From Marsupella aquatica (Eukaryota; Marchantiophyta), in assembly GCA_973895155.1 (NCBI GenBank), contig OZ316893.1, positions 23,498,001-23,562,000 of the forward strand: a stretch of 64,000 nt of DNA. Reading direction: 5' to 3'. How positions within the stretch are numbered: position 1 is the first letter of the stretch; the number at the start of each line of letters is the position of its first letter. The notes beneath the pieces are model-generated. The model did no database searches. It was not told where the DNA came from and was given only the letters and a program-made list of their open reading frames with translations. Of the stretch, positions 44,872 through 58,079 are shown one piece after another. The translations under genes were made by a program, and so were the position numbers.

Positions 44872-45671
44872 GACAGCGTTCGGAAGCTTACAGAAACCCC
44901 TTCAGCAACCCATAAAGCATCAAAACTCGATGGAGTCGGTCTCAATTGAGCTTAGTGCAGCCTTTGCAAAAGCTGAATTGCTGAAGAAGGGCATCATTTA
45001 CACATCCAGCAGAGAGCAGCATTCCTGGACTAATGCCATGACACTTCTCCTGAGGTCAAGTTGCTCGCCATCTTCTCCGAGTCCACCGATCCAGAACGAA
45101 GAACGTACTATATATCAGATTCACTCAGCCGTCTACGATCTATCTGAATTCCACGTGTACATCCTCTACATAGATGACCGGCAGTTAAACGCTTTTCGAC
45201 GTGGAGATCAGTCATACATCTAGGTAAAGTTTGTCAGATGCACTCGGTCAATTGAGGACAATGAGGTCAACCAGGCTTAGTGAGTGAAGGACTCCAAGTC
45301 CAAAGCCAGGAAAGAAATTTTGTCAGGCGAGTGTGGTTGCTCCTGAGTAGAGTGAGGGCAGAAATTTGTCAGGCGGGTCGGGGGTGCTGCTGAGGGGCGG
45401 TGCTAACCTGCTGTCCTGTTGACCGGGTCATTTTGGCTTTGGAAGAGTCATTTTGGCTTTGGAAGAGTCATTTTTTATTGTCGGATATATAGTCCGCTTC
45501 CATCCAATTATAAAATTAAAAAACTGTCATTACCTTTGAAGTGTCACAAGCTTTTGTCTGAACCCCACTTTTGGGTTGATGTAAAGCAGTGGGCCCTCAT
45601 AAGTTTCAAACCATTATCTCAGCCTCCCCACTCAGGTGGTCTACAAGTGTGCCGTAGCCTGTTGGACAAAA

Positions 45672-46664
45672 GTTGAGGCCTCACTCCTGGTATTTAGGGC
45701 CCAACTTTGTGTGAGGCCTTATGTTTTCCAGCCCTAAGCACCCCCTCAATTGAAAGGACATAGATCTCTTTGTCCAATAGTCTCTTCTCCCTGTGACTTT
45801 GTTTCACTCCATGTGTCCTACAGCTTTTGTTTTATCTCAGAGTCGAAGGTTGGGACATGCAAAGGTTGTAAACTTTATGGCCCTTGCATGTCCTTGGGAC
45901 CCCAAATTCTCTACCGTCATGCTTGGCGCATGAGGGGCTGCTGCCCGAAAAATTTTGGTGATACACATCCTCCCTCAACCCAAGTTGAGGGCCGCATTTT
46001 GAAGACCCTTGCACATATGAGTTGAGCCTTAAGTTCATGTCAGGACCCACAGTTTGGGCAGCAGCCAGTGGGCAACCATAAATGACTTTCTAGGGACTTG
46101 TCACCTGGGGGTCTCACCATATGGAGGCCTCCCTACCACCTGCGGCATTCTTAAGCCTCAGACCACCTAAATGTAAGAAAAATTATTCTTTAGCCCCTAT
46201 AAAATTGGAATATTGTTAAAATATTCTTAAAATCTCATTAAAAAGACCCTATTTAAGGTTTTTAGAAGTCTCAAGATTGGATTTAAATAGCCCTGATGTT
46301 CTTCCTAGAAAATTCTTAAGTATTCATTTAGAACCATAAACCCAAGGTATTCACTTCTTTTCTTTTGACACATCAATCATGCCCAAATAAGCATGATTAC
46401 TGTTTTTTTTATTGGGTTTGGTGAAAGACTTCAAAAAATTTGTGGAAGAACATTTCTAGGGGTGTCTTAGCCCACTTTTGAGAATTACAAGAATCATAGT
46501 AGGGGTCTTTTCAGCTAAAATTTGGGAATATTCTAAGAACATTCTAAAAAGTTAGGGGTGAAACAATTCCCCAAAATATGTTTCAGGGTGTTTAATTATT
46601 CCCCTAAAACTTTTGCATGATCGAGCGCATGATATGGGACCCCCCCTTGGAGTGAGGCCCCCAA
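45672..46664. mobile_element. candidate TIR/foldback element with GGCCTCACTCC ends
   Basis: GAGGCCTCACTCCTGG at about 45672 and the complement of GGAGTGAGGCCCCC at about 46650 are inverted. Within, two arms at 46,110-46,240 and 46,490-46,570 are imperfect inverted copies of each other (CCCCTATAAAATTGGAATATT against the complement of AATATTCTAAGAACATTCTA). A third copy of the arm lies at 57,790-57,950. No coding sequence. Boundaries are approximate. Confidence 0.45.
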
Positions 46665-47604
46665 ACCAATAAAACACCCTATTCTTCTTGCACATGAGGT
46701 GGCATTTTCATGGAAGTGAAATCCCTGAGCTTGTCACCCCAGATAAAGTAAGCTGTGTTGATGACCTATAAATGACTTTCTAGGGACTTATCATCCCAGA
46801 TAAAGTAAATTTTGATGCTGACCTTTCCTCAAGAGGTGAGCCATGGAGGCATGCAAGGGTGGTGGAGGGCATGCATATGGGAACCTGGAGACGACGGATG
46901 GATTGCAAGAGTGAGGATGGGCGTGAGGACTCCAAAAAGGAGCTTCATTTCTCCAATAGAAGTACTAAAGTCCTTCATATTTTTCAAAGGATTCTATAAG
47001 TGTTCCGCCCAATCACTATGATGTTAGGTTGAGATAGCAGTTGAGATTGATTGGTTAGATCTTGCATACCAAGTGTCTTTAGAAGTGTGTACAACCTTTT
47101 CATAAGTCCCTATCCAGGGGATTCTCTGTTGCAATTTCAAGGCAAAAGTACTATTCTCCGTTACAATTTCAAAGCCTACTCTTAATGGTGAACCTGTGAA
47201 TCCAAGTTTGAGGATAGATAGTAGCAGCTTAACAAAAAAAATAGTACTAAGTGTTCTTTATTATGTCAATGGGTAATAGATGACGTATTGCATGGATGGT
47301 ATAGGTGGGCCATGTATGCATTGATAGTAGAGGGAGGACCATGTAAGCATGGATGGTATCTAGGGAAGCTTTTACCTTCGTGCAGTAGCCTTTTTTTTCT
47401 GTCTGCTTGGAAGCCGTGCATTCACTTTCTCACTCACACCAAATATAATTTAATTTTTGGTTTATTCCTTCCACTTTTTCCTATTTAGTTGTTTTCATCC
47501 AAAAAGCCCCGCAAAATTCGAAAGACTACCACGCCATAAAAGGGCACAACCTTGTATTATACTTTTCGATTGACTCTACCATACAAATCAAGGATAACAC
47601 ATGT

Positions 47605-47770
47605 GGATCTAGTCAAGTAAATTTAGTCCTTAATTTCTCTCATTTCTCATCTCCTCCTGCCAGTATCCAAACAAAACGAGGAATTTCAATTTGTTGCACT
47701 GAGAAACACCTTTTGATGAAGTTGAGAAAGTTAATCTGAGAAGGAAGTTTAACATCTATCATATACAATC
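47605..47770. repeat. dispersed repeat, copy 2
   Basis: Same orientation and order of motifs as 31,245-31,412 (GGATCTAGTCAAGTAAATTT at the left, ACATCTATCATATACAATC at the right). Non-coding; probably remnants of one transposable element family. Confidence 0.65.
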
Positions 47771-48892
47771 CGGCCAAAAACACAAACACACGCCATGGTT
47801 GCCATACCAAAAAGATTGTCTTGGGCAGAAGGCTTTTTAAACCAGCAGATGTAAAAGATGCTTTTTCTTGATCATTGGATCCCAAACGATTTACTGACAC
47901 GCATTTTAGAGGGGTGCAGTAGGTACAGGAGACTCCCTTAGAGTGAGGCCTTGAGATATTGCATCCTATGGACCCCCATTTTGTACTCTAACAATTTTTT
48001 GGACTTCAATTATGAAAATCAACTGCAACAGCAGTGTGTGGTCATTTGACTGAGCCCTATGATCAAAGATTGTATATATCCTAACAACATCCCTGTCTGC
48101 CATTGATGACACTTGCTATACAGTAATTTTGTAATAAGGTTTTAAGAAGTACAATTGTTTTCGTCACATAGAGCAAGAGCCTCAATAAAAGGCCAGACTA
48201 CCTTAAAGCAGCAAAGTGAAAAATTTGAATGTGGCCTAATAGAGATGGATGATCGTCAGAACGGAAGTGCACTATAGCCTTTTGATAAGTGCACATCACA
48301 ACGCAGCAACCCCGGCAGCAAAACAAGGAAGGAAAACTTGACATTTCTAATCTGGTAAATACACATCACAAAGCAACAATATGAGGAAGGGCACTAATGC
48401 CTTCAAATTTCTAGTAACTGCAGCAACATAAGGTAACAGTTACATATAAAAATATAGAGAATCTGCAATTTTGGAAAAGGCTATAATTAACGGTACCTGA
48501 GTGTACGTTTTGATGTTGCGGATGTGCACGTCGGATGGGTGAGCGGGATGGCTGAGCAGATGTCAAGTTTCACATTTGCAGCATTCAATTTTGGGAGTCT
48601 GATTGAGCACTCTCAGCATTCAGCATTCTAAGCATTCTAAGCATTCGGCATTCTCAGCATTCAGCATTCTCCTTAATCGCTGTCCGTCGGTTTGTAGTCT
48701 CAAATTTGGGACAATATAACCACACTAAATGTATCCTGTGAGATTTGATAAGACCGTGCCAGGTATCTGCGGGTTTGTCAACAACCAGCGACATTCATTT
48801 GTTGAATCACGCATTTCCATTGATTTCCAGATGTCGATCCCTGTAATCCCCACCATCAGGATATGTTACAGTTTCCACTCGCCATCCACTTC

Positions 48893-49025
48893 GCTTGGCG
48901 CCATTTTGGAGCGCATAACATGGCATTGCGGGTGGGTTAATTCGTAGGAATGCTTCACTACTTGGTGCCACCTTGGAGGGCATAACATTGCGTTGCGGGT
49001 GGGTCAATTCGTAGGAGTGCTTCGC
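48893..49025. repeat. 66-bp tandem duplication
   Basis: CTTGGCGCCATTTTGGAGCG and the following GGCATTGCGGGTGGGTTAAT, TCGTAGGAATGCTTC is repeated with about 85-90% identity (second copy CTTGGTGCCACCTTGGAGGG). Confidence 0.75.
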
Positions 49026-50818
49026 TGTAGACGACCCGTGATACACTTGGACTTGCTTTGACACCAGACATTGTGATAGTTCATGTGAGTTAAGGTGGGG
49101 CCAGTCAGTTCATTGCTTCCACCAGGTCCCGGTAGAAGGATACATTCTTCCAAAAACGCTACGCGGCATACATTAATTGCGATACACGTGACTCATCGAC
49201 GACACAGATTCGACAGTCATTGGACCATAATGGCGTCATAAAACAATTGGTAGACGTCACTGTGGTGCGATGGCATTCCCAGCCTCACATGGCCTTTTCT
49301 GCTTTTTTGTCTTGCGTTTTTTCGCATCATTTGATTTCATTTTTCTCATCTATTCTCGACAAAAATAATCGATGGACATCAACGCCCCAACTCTGCAAGT
49401 TTCGTAGAGCCGGAATCAAAGTTCTTTACCCCGAAGTTCTTACATCGGGGTCTGCTCTTTCCGATGCAGGGTGGAACAATTACAACTAAGCACAGCCCAG
49501 GTATTATTTTTTAGTACCACCAGCCCTAATCTTCCAAATGATTTCAACCTCCATGTACTAGCATTATACCACGCTAACATCATCGGGCTAGAGTACTCCA
49601 CCCAGTACAACACCTCTTAGAACTTCTGTGAGCTTTCCAATAAAGAGGCTGCAAATCAGCCCTCCTACGGAATCGTAACTTGACTAGTTGACCAAGAGCG
49701 GGTACTACATTCCAACCCACCCTTTCAGTGATTCTAGTTCCCTCTTGAAATTGAAGTCCGTGGTATGCAATTTCACAAAGATGGCTTGCAAATCAACAGA
49801 GCTTTGACGGAAAGCTCAAGCAGCTAGAACCTGCGCACAAACAGGGATAGGACAGATGTGATTGCGACCAAACCTGTCATTCGACAATTCCTCTTAGTAC
49901 TAAGCTTGGCTCTTTCCCATATGACAAACCAGAATTGATAACAAACTGATAATAGAAAGACGGCTTAAGTTGTGACCTTGTAGAAAGAATTGAGGTGGAA
50001 AATCCCATCCATAGGCTCAAAACATCCACTTGATCATCCACCGAATACCCCCACTCCACTTGAAGAAGAATTTCATTGTCCGAAGTTCATCTCTGAGTAT
50101 CTGGGGATTAGAAAAACATGAATATAGCTTAATACACCTTCACCTTACCCTACTTACAAAGGACAGAAACCTTACTAAGTAAATCTGAGTCAAGCGGCAA
50201 AGACCCAATACCACGGATGCAAGCTGGACATTTCAAATTCCGGGAGCAATCTGATCATCCTAGTGTTTGCCCAGAAGACAATGCACAGCTTACCGACGAG
50301 GTTTGCTCTGGCGCTGTCCAAATTCGTCAGTTCCCAGTTCTGCGCTTTTCAACACAAAATTACAAGACCTCTGTTAGAAGACTGATCGTTTCCTGGAAAA
50401 CGAACGTTTGGCCTCGGGAGTTCAAATGTGCATATGGATGCAGACGAAAATGCTCAGTCAGTCGAGCCTTACCTGGACTTGGGGGTGGTTTCCACAACCC
50501 GCCTGGAGGCTGGTGCTTCGTACCGTTGAGATCTCTTCTGTGAGCCCAAAAACAGAATCATCAGTGCCACAGGAAACATATTACCAAAGAAAAACAAAGA
50601 TTAAAACCAAAGGGTGGACGTAGGTGACAAGTAGAGCAATCGCGAAATCTTTGAGCAACTTCATTGGAAGCTACAGCAACGAATACCTTACAAAATGGAT
50701 ATTACAACTACTGTGTTAACAGAAAGGACTAAATCACCAACTCCAACCACAAAATTAATCAAAATCCAAAGTTATTAGCAATAAATAACACGACACCCTA
50801 CTGCTTGGACTGTCTATA

Positions 50819-53800
50819 TTAACTGCTAGGCGGAAACATTTGGCCATCAACCACATATAAGCAACTTTCGTGATCAGGAACCAACCCAGGAAGATGATAG
50901 GCGGTGGCAGGTTGTGCTGTAGCTGGGTTGTAATACATATGAGATGGAGCTACCTCCATCATGTAAGGAGCTCCATAATTTGCCCCAATGGCTCCCCCTC
51001 CCGCCAAAACTGGCACCCTGAGCAGGACAGACTGATTCACTTAGTAGAAAATAACAACTCCTAAACTATATAAAATACCTCCAAACAATTGTTGTTTTTT
51101 TATGCATTATTGGGCTTTGCCCTTCTCCTTTTCATTCCATGAGGCACTCCACTGTTTTCATTGTAAATCTGAACGGTTGATTTAAGATCGCTAACACCTC
51201 CTAACTCTTAGCACCAGTAGTACTAAATCACTTTCCTCCCCACATTGATCGCGCTGCTAATCTATTGAGAGTCCAGGGGCCGTACGTTCACTGTGTGTTC
51301 ACTAGATTTTAGAGTGCATTTTAGCTTCCCATTCTCTAACCAAACAGATGACGTAATAGCTGCATATCTAGGCATTAAGACCGGTTCAGAACAGCATACC
51401 ATGTGACCTCGGGATTAGGATACCCATACGGATAATTAGGTATAGGCATCCCAACTGCAGGAACGCCCATCCCCGCTGGAGATTGGCCCCCATACTGAAC
51501 TGCCACTGCTGCGTTCAATTTCAAATATCCATAGAATCAGTCTCAAATAAGCCCTCCCAAGAACTTATTGTTCCCAGCAAACTGTACATATGAAGTCTCA
51601 ACCCGGCAAAAGCCAAAAACTACAATTGAATATAAAACGAAGGTACCTATCAAGTCAGACTCTCATAGCTAACGATGGATTGTTGCCACAAAAATGCAAA
51701 TTCTTTTCTATTCCTCAATCAACAACAAAAAATGAACTCGAGAGAAATGCCGTCCCAACCACCAGTATATAATTGACCCATCTTAAAATACATACTTCCA
51801 GACTAAGAAAGAGGGCGGGAGATTGCCAGACTCGCATGACTTCCGAGGCATATACCTGGCCCAACAGCTGGCGGAGGTTGAAATCCGGGATCACCCACTC
51901 GAAGACCCGCACTCGGGGCACCAGCAAACACGTAAGACCCTCTCCCAGCAACTGGCATGCTTCCCACCCGTGCTGCTCTTCCACCACCATTACCTTTGTA
52001 CCGCGTGTTGTTTGAACCAACGACAGAGTTCGTTCCAACACTTCCAGAACTGGGTTGTGGTGACGAGCGAGGATTCGAAGATGGTGGTTGACCTTGCTGA
52101 GACTGCTGGGTTTGCCCTTGCGTTTGAGGTGACCTTACAAAACTAGCTGTCTGAGCCTGCGAAGATGTACCCCTTCCAGATTGCTGTGCAGGAGAATCAA
52201 CTACTGGATTGCTGTTATTATGGAGGTTCGGCTTTTGCTGCTGGTTGACGGATAAGGCTGCTGGCCCTGTAGCCTGTTGGGGAACGGTTGTGGGTGATAC
52301 ACCATCGACTTGACTCCAAACAAGCCCTGAACTTTGACCTCCGCTGGCAGATACTCTTCCTGAGCCAGCTGCCAGCTTAGAGACCCCTGTTGTTTCAACG
52401 CTTGCTCGCGAAAAGGAGTTTCTCCCTCCATAGTGATCTCTTCCTTTACTAGAGATCTGCCCTGAACTACCTTCAGTTTCACCAGGACCATCCACTTTAC
52501 CAGCCAGCTTCTGTTGTAGCACCCCAGAAGGGATGAACGGAGGCGAGGCAGAATTGAGATAAGAACCACTTGTGGCCTTTTTAACTCGTGCATTCTCTTG
52601 TTGGTGAATAGATTGATCAGTGCCTACAGTTGCCTCCGCTTCACTTAGTATTTTGGCAGCACTGCAAACGACATAAGAAAACGTAAGCAAGTTAATAAAT
52701 AGTGGTCTGCCAAACTGCTCCGACAAATTAAATTCAAATTGAAGACGGCACAAGAGGCCTCCCTAATTCTAGGAAAAAATGTGTTGTCTCCAAAGGGACA
52801 CCGCAACTGCAATAGGACGGAACTGGCTCACAAAAGCAAATCTCAAATACTGTCAGCATTTGACCTAGTCCATCCGACCCATTCTTAGTTCTATAGATGC
52901 AAAGCAATAACTGTACAACTTATTGCATTCACTTAGCTTGCAGTTTGCAAAGTTCTTACGAAGAGGAAAACCAAACTCATAGAATATTTGTAATCTACTA
53001 GCAAATAGTGGTTTGAGCTCGTTTGCTAACATCTCAGAAGTCTACTACACCATCATCCTCGTTACGCATGAAACTTCAAGCTCGTCTCAGGCCTGATATC
53101 AGGTAGCAGGGTACTCAAGCCAATAAATTGGATTGCAAGGTCTGCGGAATTATGTATATATTACGTGGGAAAGAATTAAGTTAAACTTCGAAGAACAGTG
53201 AACTAAAAGCAACTCCCGTTTCAGACCATTGGGCAGACCGCTTGGAGGGAACACCAACTGATGGAAGTGCAGCATGGCACAACATTTCCCATCATGTCAA
53301 ATTCTTGGTATTCAATACTATTGTACGTAACAACTACAGATAAGCCCACGAGTTCATTCACATCCATTAAGGGAGGAATCTTTCAAACGCTAAAATTTGA
53401 TTGCGATACCAATCCACCATATTCAGCTCAACTGGAAGTCTTTCCTGCACTCCAGCATATGTATTCCACACACTATGAACTCTACCCTAACTAGCATGCA
53501 GAAACTCTTCTAAGGGCTAGAAATTGGACATTTCTGATGTAATTGTCCACAAAACTAAGACTACAGCCAGAAAACAGATGAAGACCAGGAGATGTCCATT
53601 AAGATAACGCACTAATTGGCAGCACTGGGGGCATCATCCCTCGCAGACTCCGCAGCATCTCGTCTTGGTCCACGCCCTCTTCCATAAGCCCGTGAACGCA
53701 TTCCACCAATGTCATCATTGTTGTTCACTCTACCAACCCCTCCTCGTCCACGGCCCCGGCCTCTACCTCGGGCCCTGCCTCTGCCTCTTCCCCCTCTTGG

Positions 53801-55254
53801 GTATCCCTACAGAAGTGAACCAATGCCGAAAGACATTAAAAAAAAAGCAGCACTTCTGTGCCCTAATGAAAAATTACTTTCAAACACTTGTGGTCGTGAG
53901 AATTACTCCGAACTCACAACTTACTTTAATTTATACCAAGCTCACCAGCCTTCCGATCATCAAGGATGAGAAAAGCCGCAACGCAGATACTACTAGTGAC
54001 AGAGGTTCGATACCTCATCGCTGAACCAAACATGTTTATCTTCAAGCAGAGAACAGACATATCTATAAAAGAGCCTCAGACAAACAATCGGCTCTCAAAG
54101 GAGTCACAGACAAGCAATAGGCGGTAAGCTCAAGAAACATACCTGGTCGGCAAATTGATCATGTCCCAAGTTATTGAACTCCTCGAAAAGGTCATGCACC
54201 CAAGGTTTCTCATCCTTAGCCTCCCATAATTTCCTTCCTCCCATGCCACGTCTGCGACGAAATGGGGGCAACCGAAACCACATTAATATTTTATATTTTG
54301 GTCCACGACGTCCAAAAATGCCCGGTTTTCAGTTGGGACACTAATTTCTGATAACTGCACTTACAACCCACATGAATTGCTGCTAAAAAGACGCAACGAT
54401 AGGGTAGGTATTATCCTGTGTAGAGGCAAAGAGCGTCATTTCAATGCGAGTTGGGGAGTGGTCTCACATTCATGAAATTAACATCAACTCTCTGAAAAGA
54501 CGGAGCGGATACCTAGACAGCTATTCTCAGAAACCAGACCTCACACGCCCTGTTGTGTGTGCATATGTTTTATCAGAACACAATTCGGAAGAGAGAGAAG
54601 ACAGGTTGGTTCCAAGCACCAAGCCGGAGACAATTACCTCGGTCGAGCACCACCATTGTCGCGAAACCTATCGTCGTGCATGTAAAATGCCCCTGCCGTG
54701 GGTACTACAAATGGTTCTGCTTCTTTCTTCTCCTCTTCAGTGACTTCCTTCCCCCCCGGACGTGCTACACCCTCAGCTGTCTCCGGACTTTCCCCTCGCT
54801 TACTCCCTCCTACGCTCCCGTCGTCCCCATCCGCGCGTCTCCCCACATGCTCATCGTCTTCTTCCTCATCGCTACCCTTCCTCCTCCTCCTCCTCGTCAA
54901 AAGCTGTCTTGAAGGACTATCAGTCTGGTGATCGTCTTCCCCCAGCAGCAACTCTTCTTCCTCATCTTCCTCGTAAGGTGGTGGGGCGCACTCCCCGTCA
55001 TCGACATCATCGTCTTCCTCATCTGAGTATGGTAATCTAGAACTCTCACCATCGACAGATGACGCCGCATCCTGCGTGAGATGCCCTCCCGCTCCGTCTG
55101 CCACCCGAGGCCCTCGCCGATGACCTGTTTCGTCCTCCTCATCGTCACTAGCTGCCCTCCTCCTCAGCGCCAGCGTTGACGTTCCATCGCTATCTGTCTC
55201 GTAATCCCCTTCTTCGCCTCCGGACTCCGAGACCGCATCGCTCGCCCCCGCCAT
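50819..55254 (-). CDS. MLN51: MLN51/CASC3 (Barentsz) exon junction complex protein, six exons
   Basis: Minus-strand exons: 55254-54638, 54251-54143, 53806-53613, 52661-51856, 51508-51400, 51017-50819. All borders are GT-AG and phases agree (2, 0, 2, 1, 2), giving 677 residues plus TAA. Residues 1-190 are acidic and Ser-rich (GGEEGDYETDSDG). The SELOR/Btz domain, which clamps eIF4A-III and RNA, spans the exon 1/2 border: GAFYMHDDRFRDN, then RGMGGRKLWEAKDEKPWVHD and LFEEFNNL. Exon 3 encodes an RGG-rich stretch (GRGRGRARGRGRGRGRGG) and exon 4 a long Gln/Ser/Gly-rich region. The C-terminus is Pro/Gly/Tyr-rich (NYPYGYPNPEVTW). Known role of the family: EJC core subunit marking spliced mRNAs in the nucleus and cytoplasm, with effects on decay and localisation. 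Slightly longer than its Arabidopsis relatives, as I recall. Confidence 0.93.
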
Positions 55255-55960
55255 CCCTACCTCCTCCTGCGCCAGACCTCCTACTCAACCCTAACCTGCC
55301 CTGTGTCCACAAACCACTCTTTTCTCCTCCTCGAACCGCCCGCAACCTAAGGCAAAAGCTCTCGAGCCTCAATCCTTCCTTGCGTCACAAACGAAAAGAA
55401 ACAGACTGTCAATCCTCACTCTTCGACATCCTTCGCATTCGGACAGCAGTCCCTCTTTAGCGACGCACAACCGTTACCCTTCAATCCATCCGCCTCAAAG
55501 CATACCCTGCTCAACCACCGCGACAGTCGAAGATTCTGAACAAATGGAAAAGAGTCGAGGAAAGAGAGACGAGGAGGGAGGGAGGGAAGGAGGGAGGAAG
55601 GGAAGGAGGGAGATGTAGAGCGTCACCTGACGAATGTACAGCACGAACCAATCACTACCCTGAAGAGAATCTCCTCCTCGTTCCTCCGATGATGCTCAAT
55701 ACCTCGGAGTCACGCAATAACTCCACGCCAAACAAATTACAGGGACGAAGCGAACGCCAAGCCAAGCGCAACCCTGCCAATCCGAGCTGAGCACAGTCGT
55801 CGTGCCAAGCAGCAGCGTTGAGCAGAGCAGAGCCGAGCTGAGCCCCACCTCGTCGTCGACTATCTCCACGAGCTTTCAAGAGGTCCGACTGCCATCGCCA
55901 TGAGCAGAGCTCTCTCTCTCCTGTGATGAGGGAGCGACCGTTGCATCGCTCATCGGAGAG
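55255..55960 (-). promoter_or_regulatory. MLN51 leader and promoter region
   Basis: Upstream of the MLN51 ATG on the minus strand the sequence is GC-rich and pyrimidine-rich in transcript sense: the GGGAGGGAGGGAAGGAGG run at 55580-55610 on the plus strand reads CCTCC in the mRNA. This is typical of housekeeping plant leaders. No TATA box is obvious. Plus-strand frames at 55176-55460 and minus 55655-55981 are compositional. Confidence 0.4.
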
Positions 55961-56049
55961 CAGGGCAGCACAGCACAGCACAGCGCAGCCAAAATGCTTT
56001 CGTCAGTTTACGATCATCTCAAACCTTAAAAACGTTTTTCATCCACGTG

Positions 56050-56210
56050 CCCTATGGTCCGGTACCAAGTCTTATATGGGCTTTAATGGCCTGTGTGGGA
56101 TGTCCCGTCCGGTACCTAATCATATGGGCTTTACTGGTCAGTGCGGGAGGTCCCGTCCGGTACCTAATAATATGGGCTTTACTGGTCAGTCCGGGAAGTC
56201 TCGTATGTCA
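56050..56210 (+). repeat. 48-bp (16-codon) tandem repeat, three units
   Basis: Three units of CCGGTACCTAATCATATGGG, CTTTACTGGTCAGTGCGGGA, GGTCCCGT, a multiple of three. In the open frame 55923-56468 each unit reads RPVPNxMGFTGQxGxS. The repeat could be part of a small repetitive protein, but no start context, homologue or splice structure was found, so it is listed as a repeat. Confidence 0.75.
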
Positions 56211-57289
56211 TATGTGTCTACTACAAATGCCGTCGATCCTGTATCTAATCTAATGGATACTATTATGTCTATTGTATATTTATTTGTGGGGAAATCTCCG
56301 TTCGGCACGGCCCATGCGTGCCGGACACCAGAAGGTACGGTAACTGCGATACCATGTAACTGGAAATCTGGAATGGCTCAATTAATTAATAAAGATCAGG
56401 TACAGATTATGAGGATATTTTACATAACTTTTGACTTTCAATTATTAGAGACGCCTGCAAATGTGTAACCTCCCTGTTCTGAACCATTGGATTGATAAAT
56501 GGCAATCGAAGTACATGAGTTGTACTCTACCATCTTGAGTAGTGAGTACCCTTCTTTGAGCATATAATAATGTATATATCGTACTGCCAAAAAAACAAGA
56601 AACCCCCGGTCACGACCCAGCATCCCAAAAATAAGAGCCTCAATAAAGGTGGAGGCAACAAGGGAAAATCTCAGTAAGGCCAAAGAGTCAAAGAGTAGGA
56701 GAGTCCCTAGGAAATTGTCTCTCACAATAACAACTAGAACTAAATTAATTTGCGGACCCCTCAACTTACGTGTGCTTTGGTACATGTTCTCTTGTTATAG
56801 TTACTTTTTCATTTAAATATAATGCACATGAAGACAATAAATACTTTGAGGACAATTTGGGATAATCATTTTTTAAGGACACCCTAAACCAGATTGTTTT
56901 TCCTCTTGATAACTTTCATTGTGTATAAAAAATGGACAAAAAAGATCAAAGGGAAAATGAAATTCCCTCGAGAACTTTGATATAGTTTCTATTCAGGAAG
57001 AATATCCCAGATTCACTTTGGTTTATGAGATTCTTAGAGAATAGGATATAACATCCTAATGTGTAAGCTTAATGGAATCTGCGCATTGAAATAATCAAAA
57101 TTCAAACAAAAAAACACTAGGGAAAATTTTAAACAAAAAAAAGTACACACAAGTCCATCAGCTGCAAGGTCATGGGATCCAATCTAGTGGATATTGTGTT
57201 CGTGGATATTGTGTGGTACATGCAATGCTTCAAGACATTAATATTGCAATGTATTTGGGGGTACGGTGAAGTTTGAGCTCTCAAACCAT

Positions 57290-57590
57290 GAGAATACTTG
57301 GTCTAGCTTGACATCTTTTCCTCATCTCAACCTCTTTTCTCACTTTGATATCCTATCTATCTCCCATCTCGCCCTTACCCTCCACATTTTTCTCTCTTTA
57401 ACATATTTTCCTCATCTTTACATATTTTTCTCACCTTGTCATCTTTTCTCACCGTGATTTCTTTTCCTCACCTCGACATCTTTTTCTCTCATTGACATAT
57501 TTTGTCATCTCAACATCTTTTCCTCACCTTGACATTTTGTCTCACCTCAACATCTGTTGTGCAACGCACATGCATCGGGCTTACTAGTAA
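57290..57590. repeat. CATCTTTTCCTCACCTCAA tandem block, second location
   Basis: Degenerate 15-25 bp units (CTTGACATCTTTTCCTCATC, CTCAACATCTTTTCC), ending in CTGTTGTGCAACGCAC (57554-57569). Same family and orientation as 17,131-17,448. Confidence 0.7.
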
Positions 57591-57729
57591 GAGGGGAAAA
57601 GGAGGAGAAAAGGGACACCCTTGCATTTTATTGGGTTGTGGAAAGAGGAAGAGGGGGGGTGCAAAGGCAGCCCAAGAGAAGGCTCGAGGGTTTCATTTCC
57701 ACAAAAATTGCTCGTTTTATTGGTTTGAA

Positions 57730-57950
57730 GGGAAGATTTAATAATTTTCCTAGAAGAACAATAGAGTTTTTTAAGTCCAATTTGGAGACTTAAAAGAACA
57801 TTAGGGTACTTCTAACCAAATTTTGGGAATATTTTAAGAACATTCCAACTTTATAGGGGTTAAATTTATTTTTTTAATTCTTACATTTTAGGGGATCTGA
57901 GGCCTAAACTGTCCCTGGTGATGGGGAGGCATCGATATAGTGAGACCCCC
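57730..57950. repeat. solitary arm of the 46-kb foldback family
   Basis: Contains AATTTTGGGAATATTTTAAG, AACATTCCAACTTTATAGGG and GTGAGACCCC, matching 46,490-46,570 directly and 46,110-46,240 inverted. Non-coding. Confidence 0.55.
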
Positions 57951-58079
57951 GAGAGAGAAAGAGGGCTAGGAGGCCATGAGGAGGAGGGGGGATGTCACCT
58001 TCCACCTAGCATTGTGTGAATGCATCTGCCTCAGTACCACCTATCTCCCACTCTCTTTGATTGTTTTTGCAACAATATC

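Larger units (their letters stand above)
44880..50800. other. repeat-rich, gene-poor stretch
   Basis: No CDS is supported. The plus-strand frame 44651-45223 is the antisense shadow of fucosyltransferase exon 1 plus its leader. Contents seen: a repeated CATTTTGGCTTTGGAAGAGT (45430-45470); a foldback MITE-like element (46.1-46.6 kb); repeated AAATGACTTTCTAGGGACTT at 46081 and 46767; the dispersed repeat at 47.6 kb; short CAGCATTC repeats at 48.6 kb; a 66-bp tandem duplication at 48.9 kb; and, from about 50.1 kb, what is probably MLN51 3' flank. Confidence 0.5.

Noticed and set aside
44651-45223. 190-codon plus-strand open frame
   Set aside because: It is the antisense shadow of fucosyltransferase exon 1 and its leader; the minus strand has the membrane anchor and matching exon structure.
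52201-52593. 130-codon minus frame within the MLN51 region
   Set aside because: Alternate-frame shadow of MLN51 exon 4, which is open in the frame that joins all other exons.
54698-55040. plus-strand Pro/Ser-rich frames
   Set aside because: Antisense shadows of the acidic, GAG/GAT-rich MLN51 exon 1.
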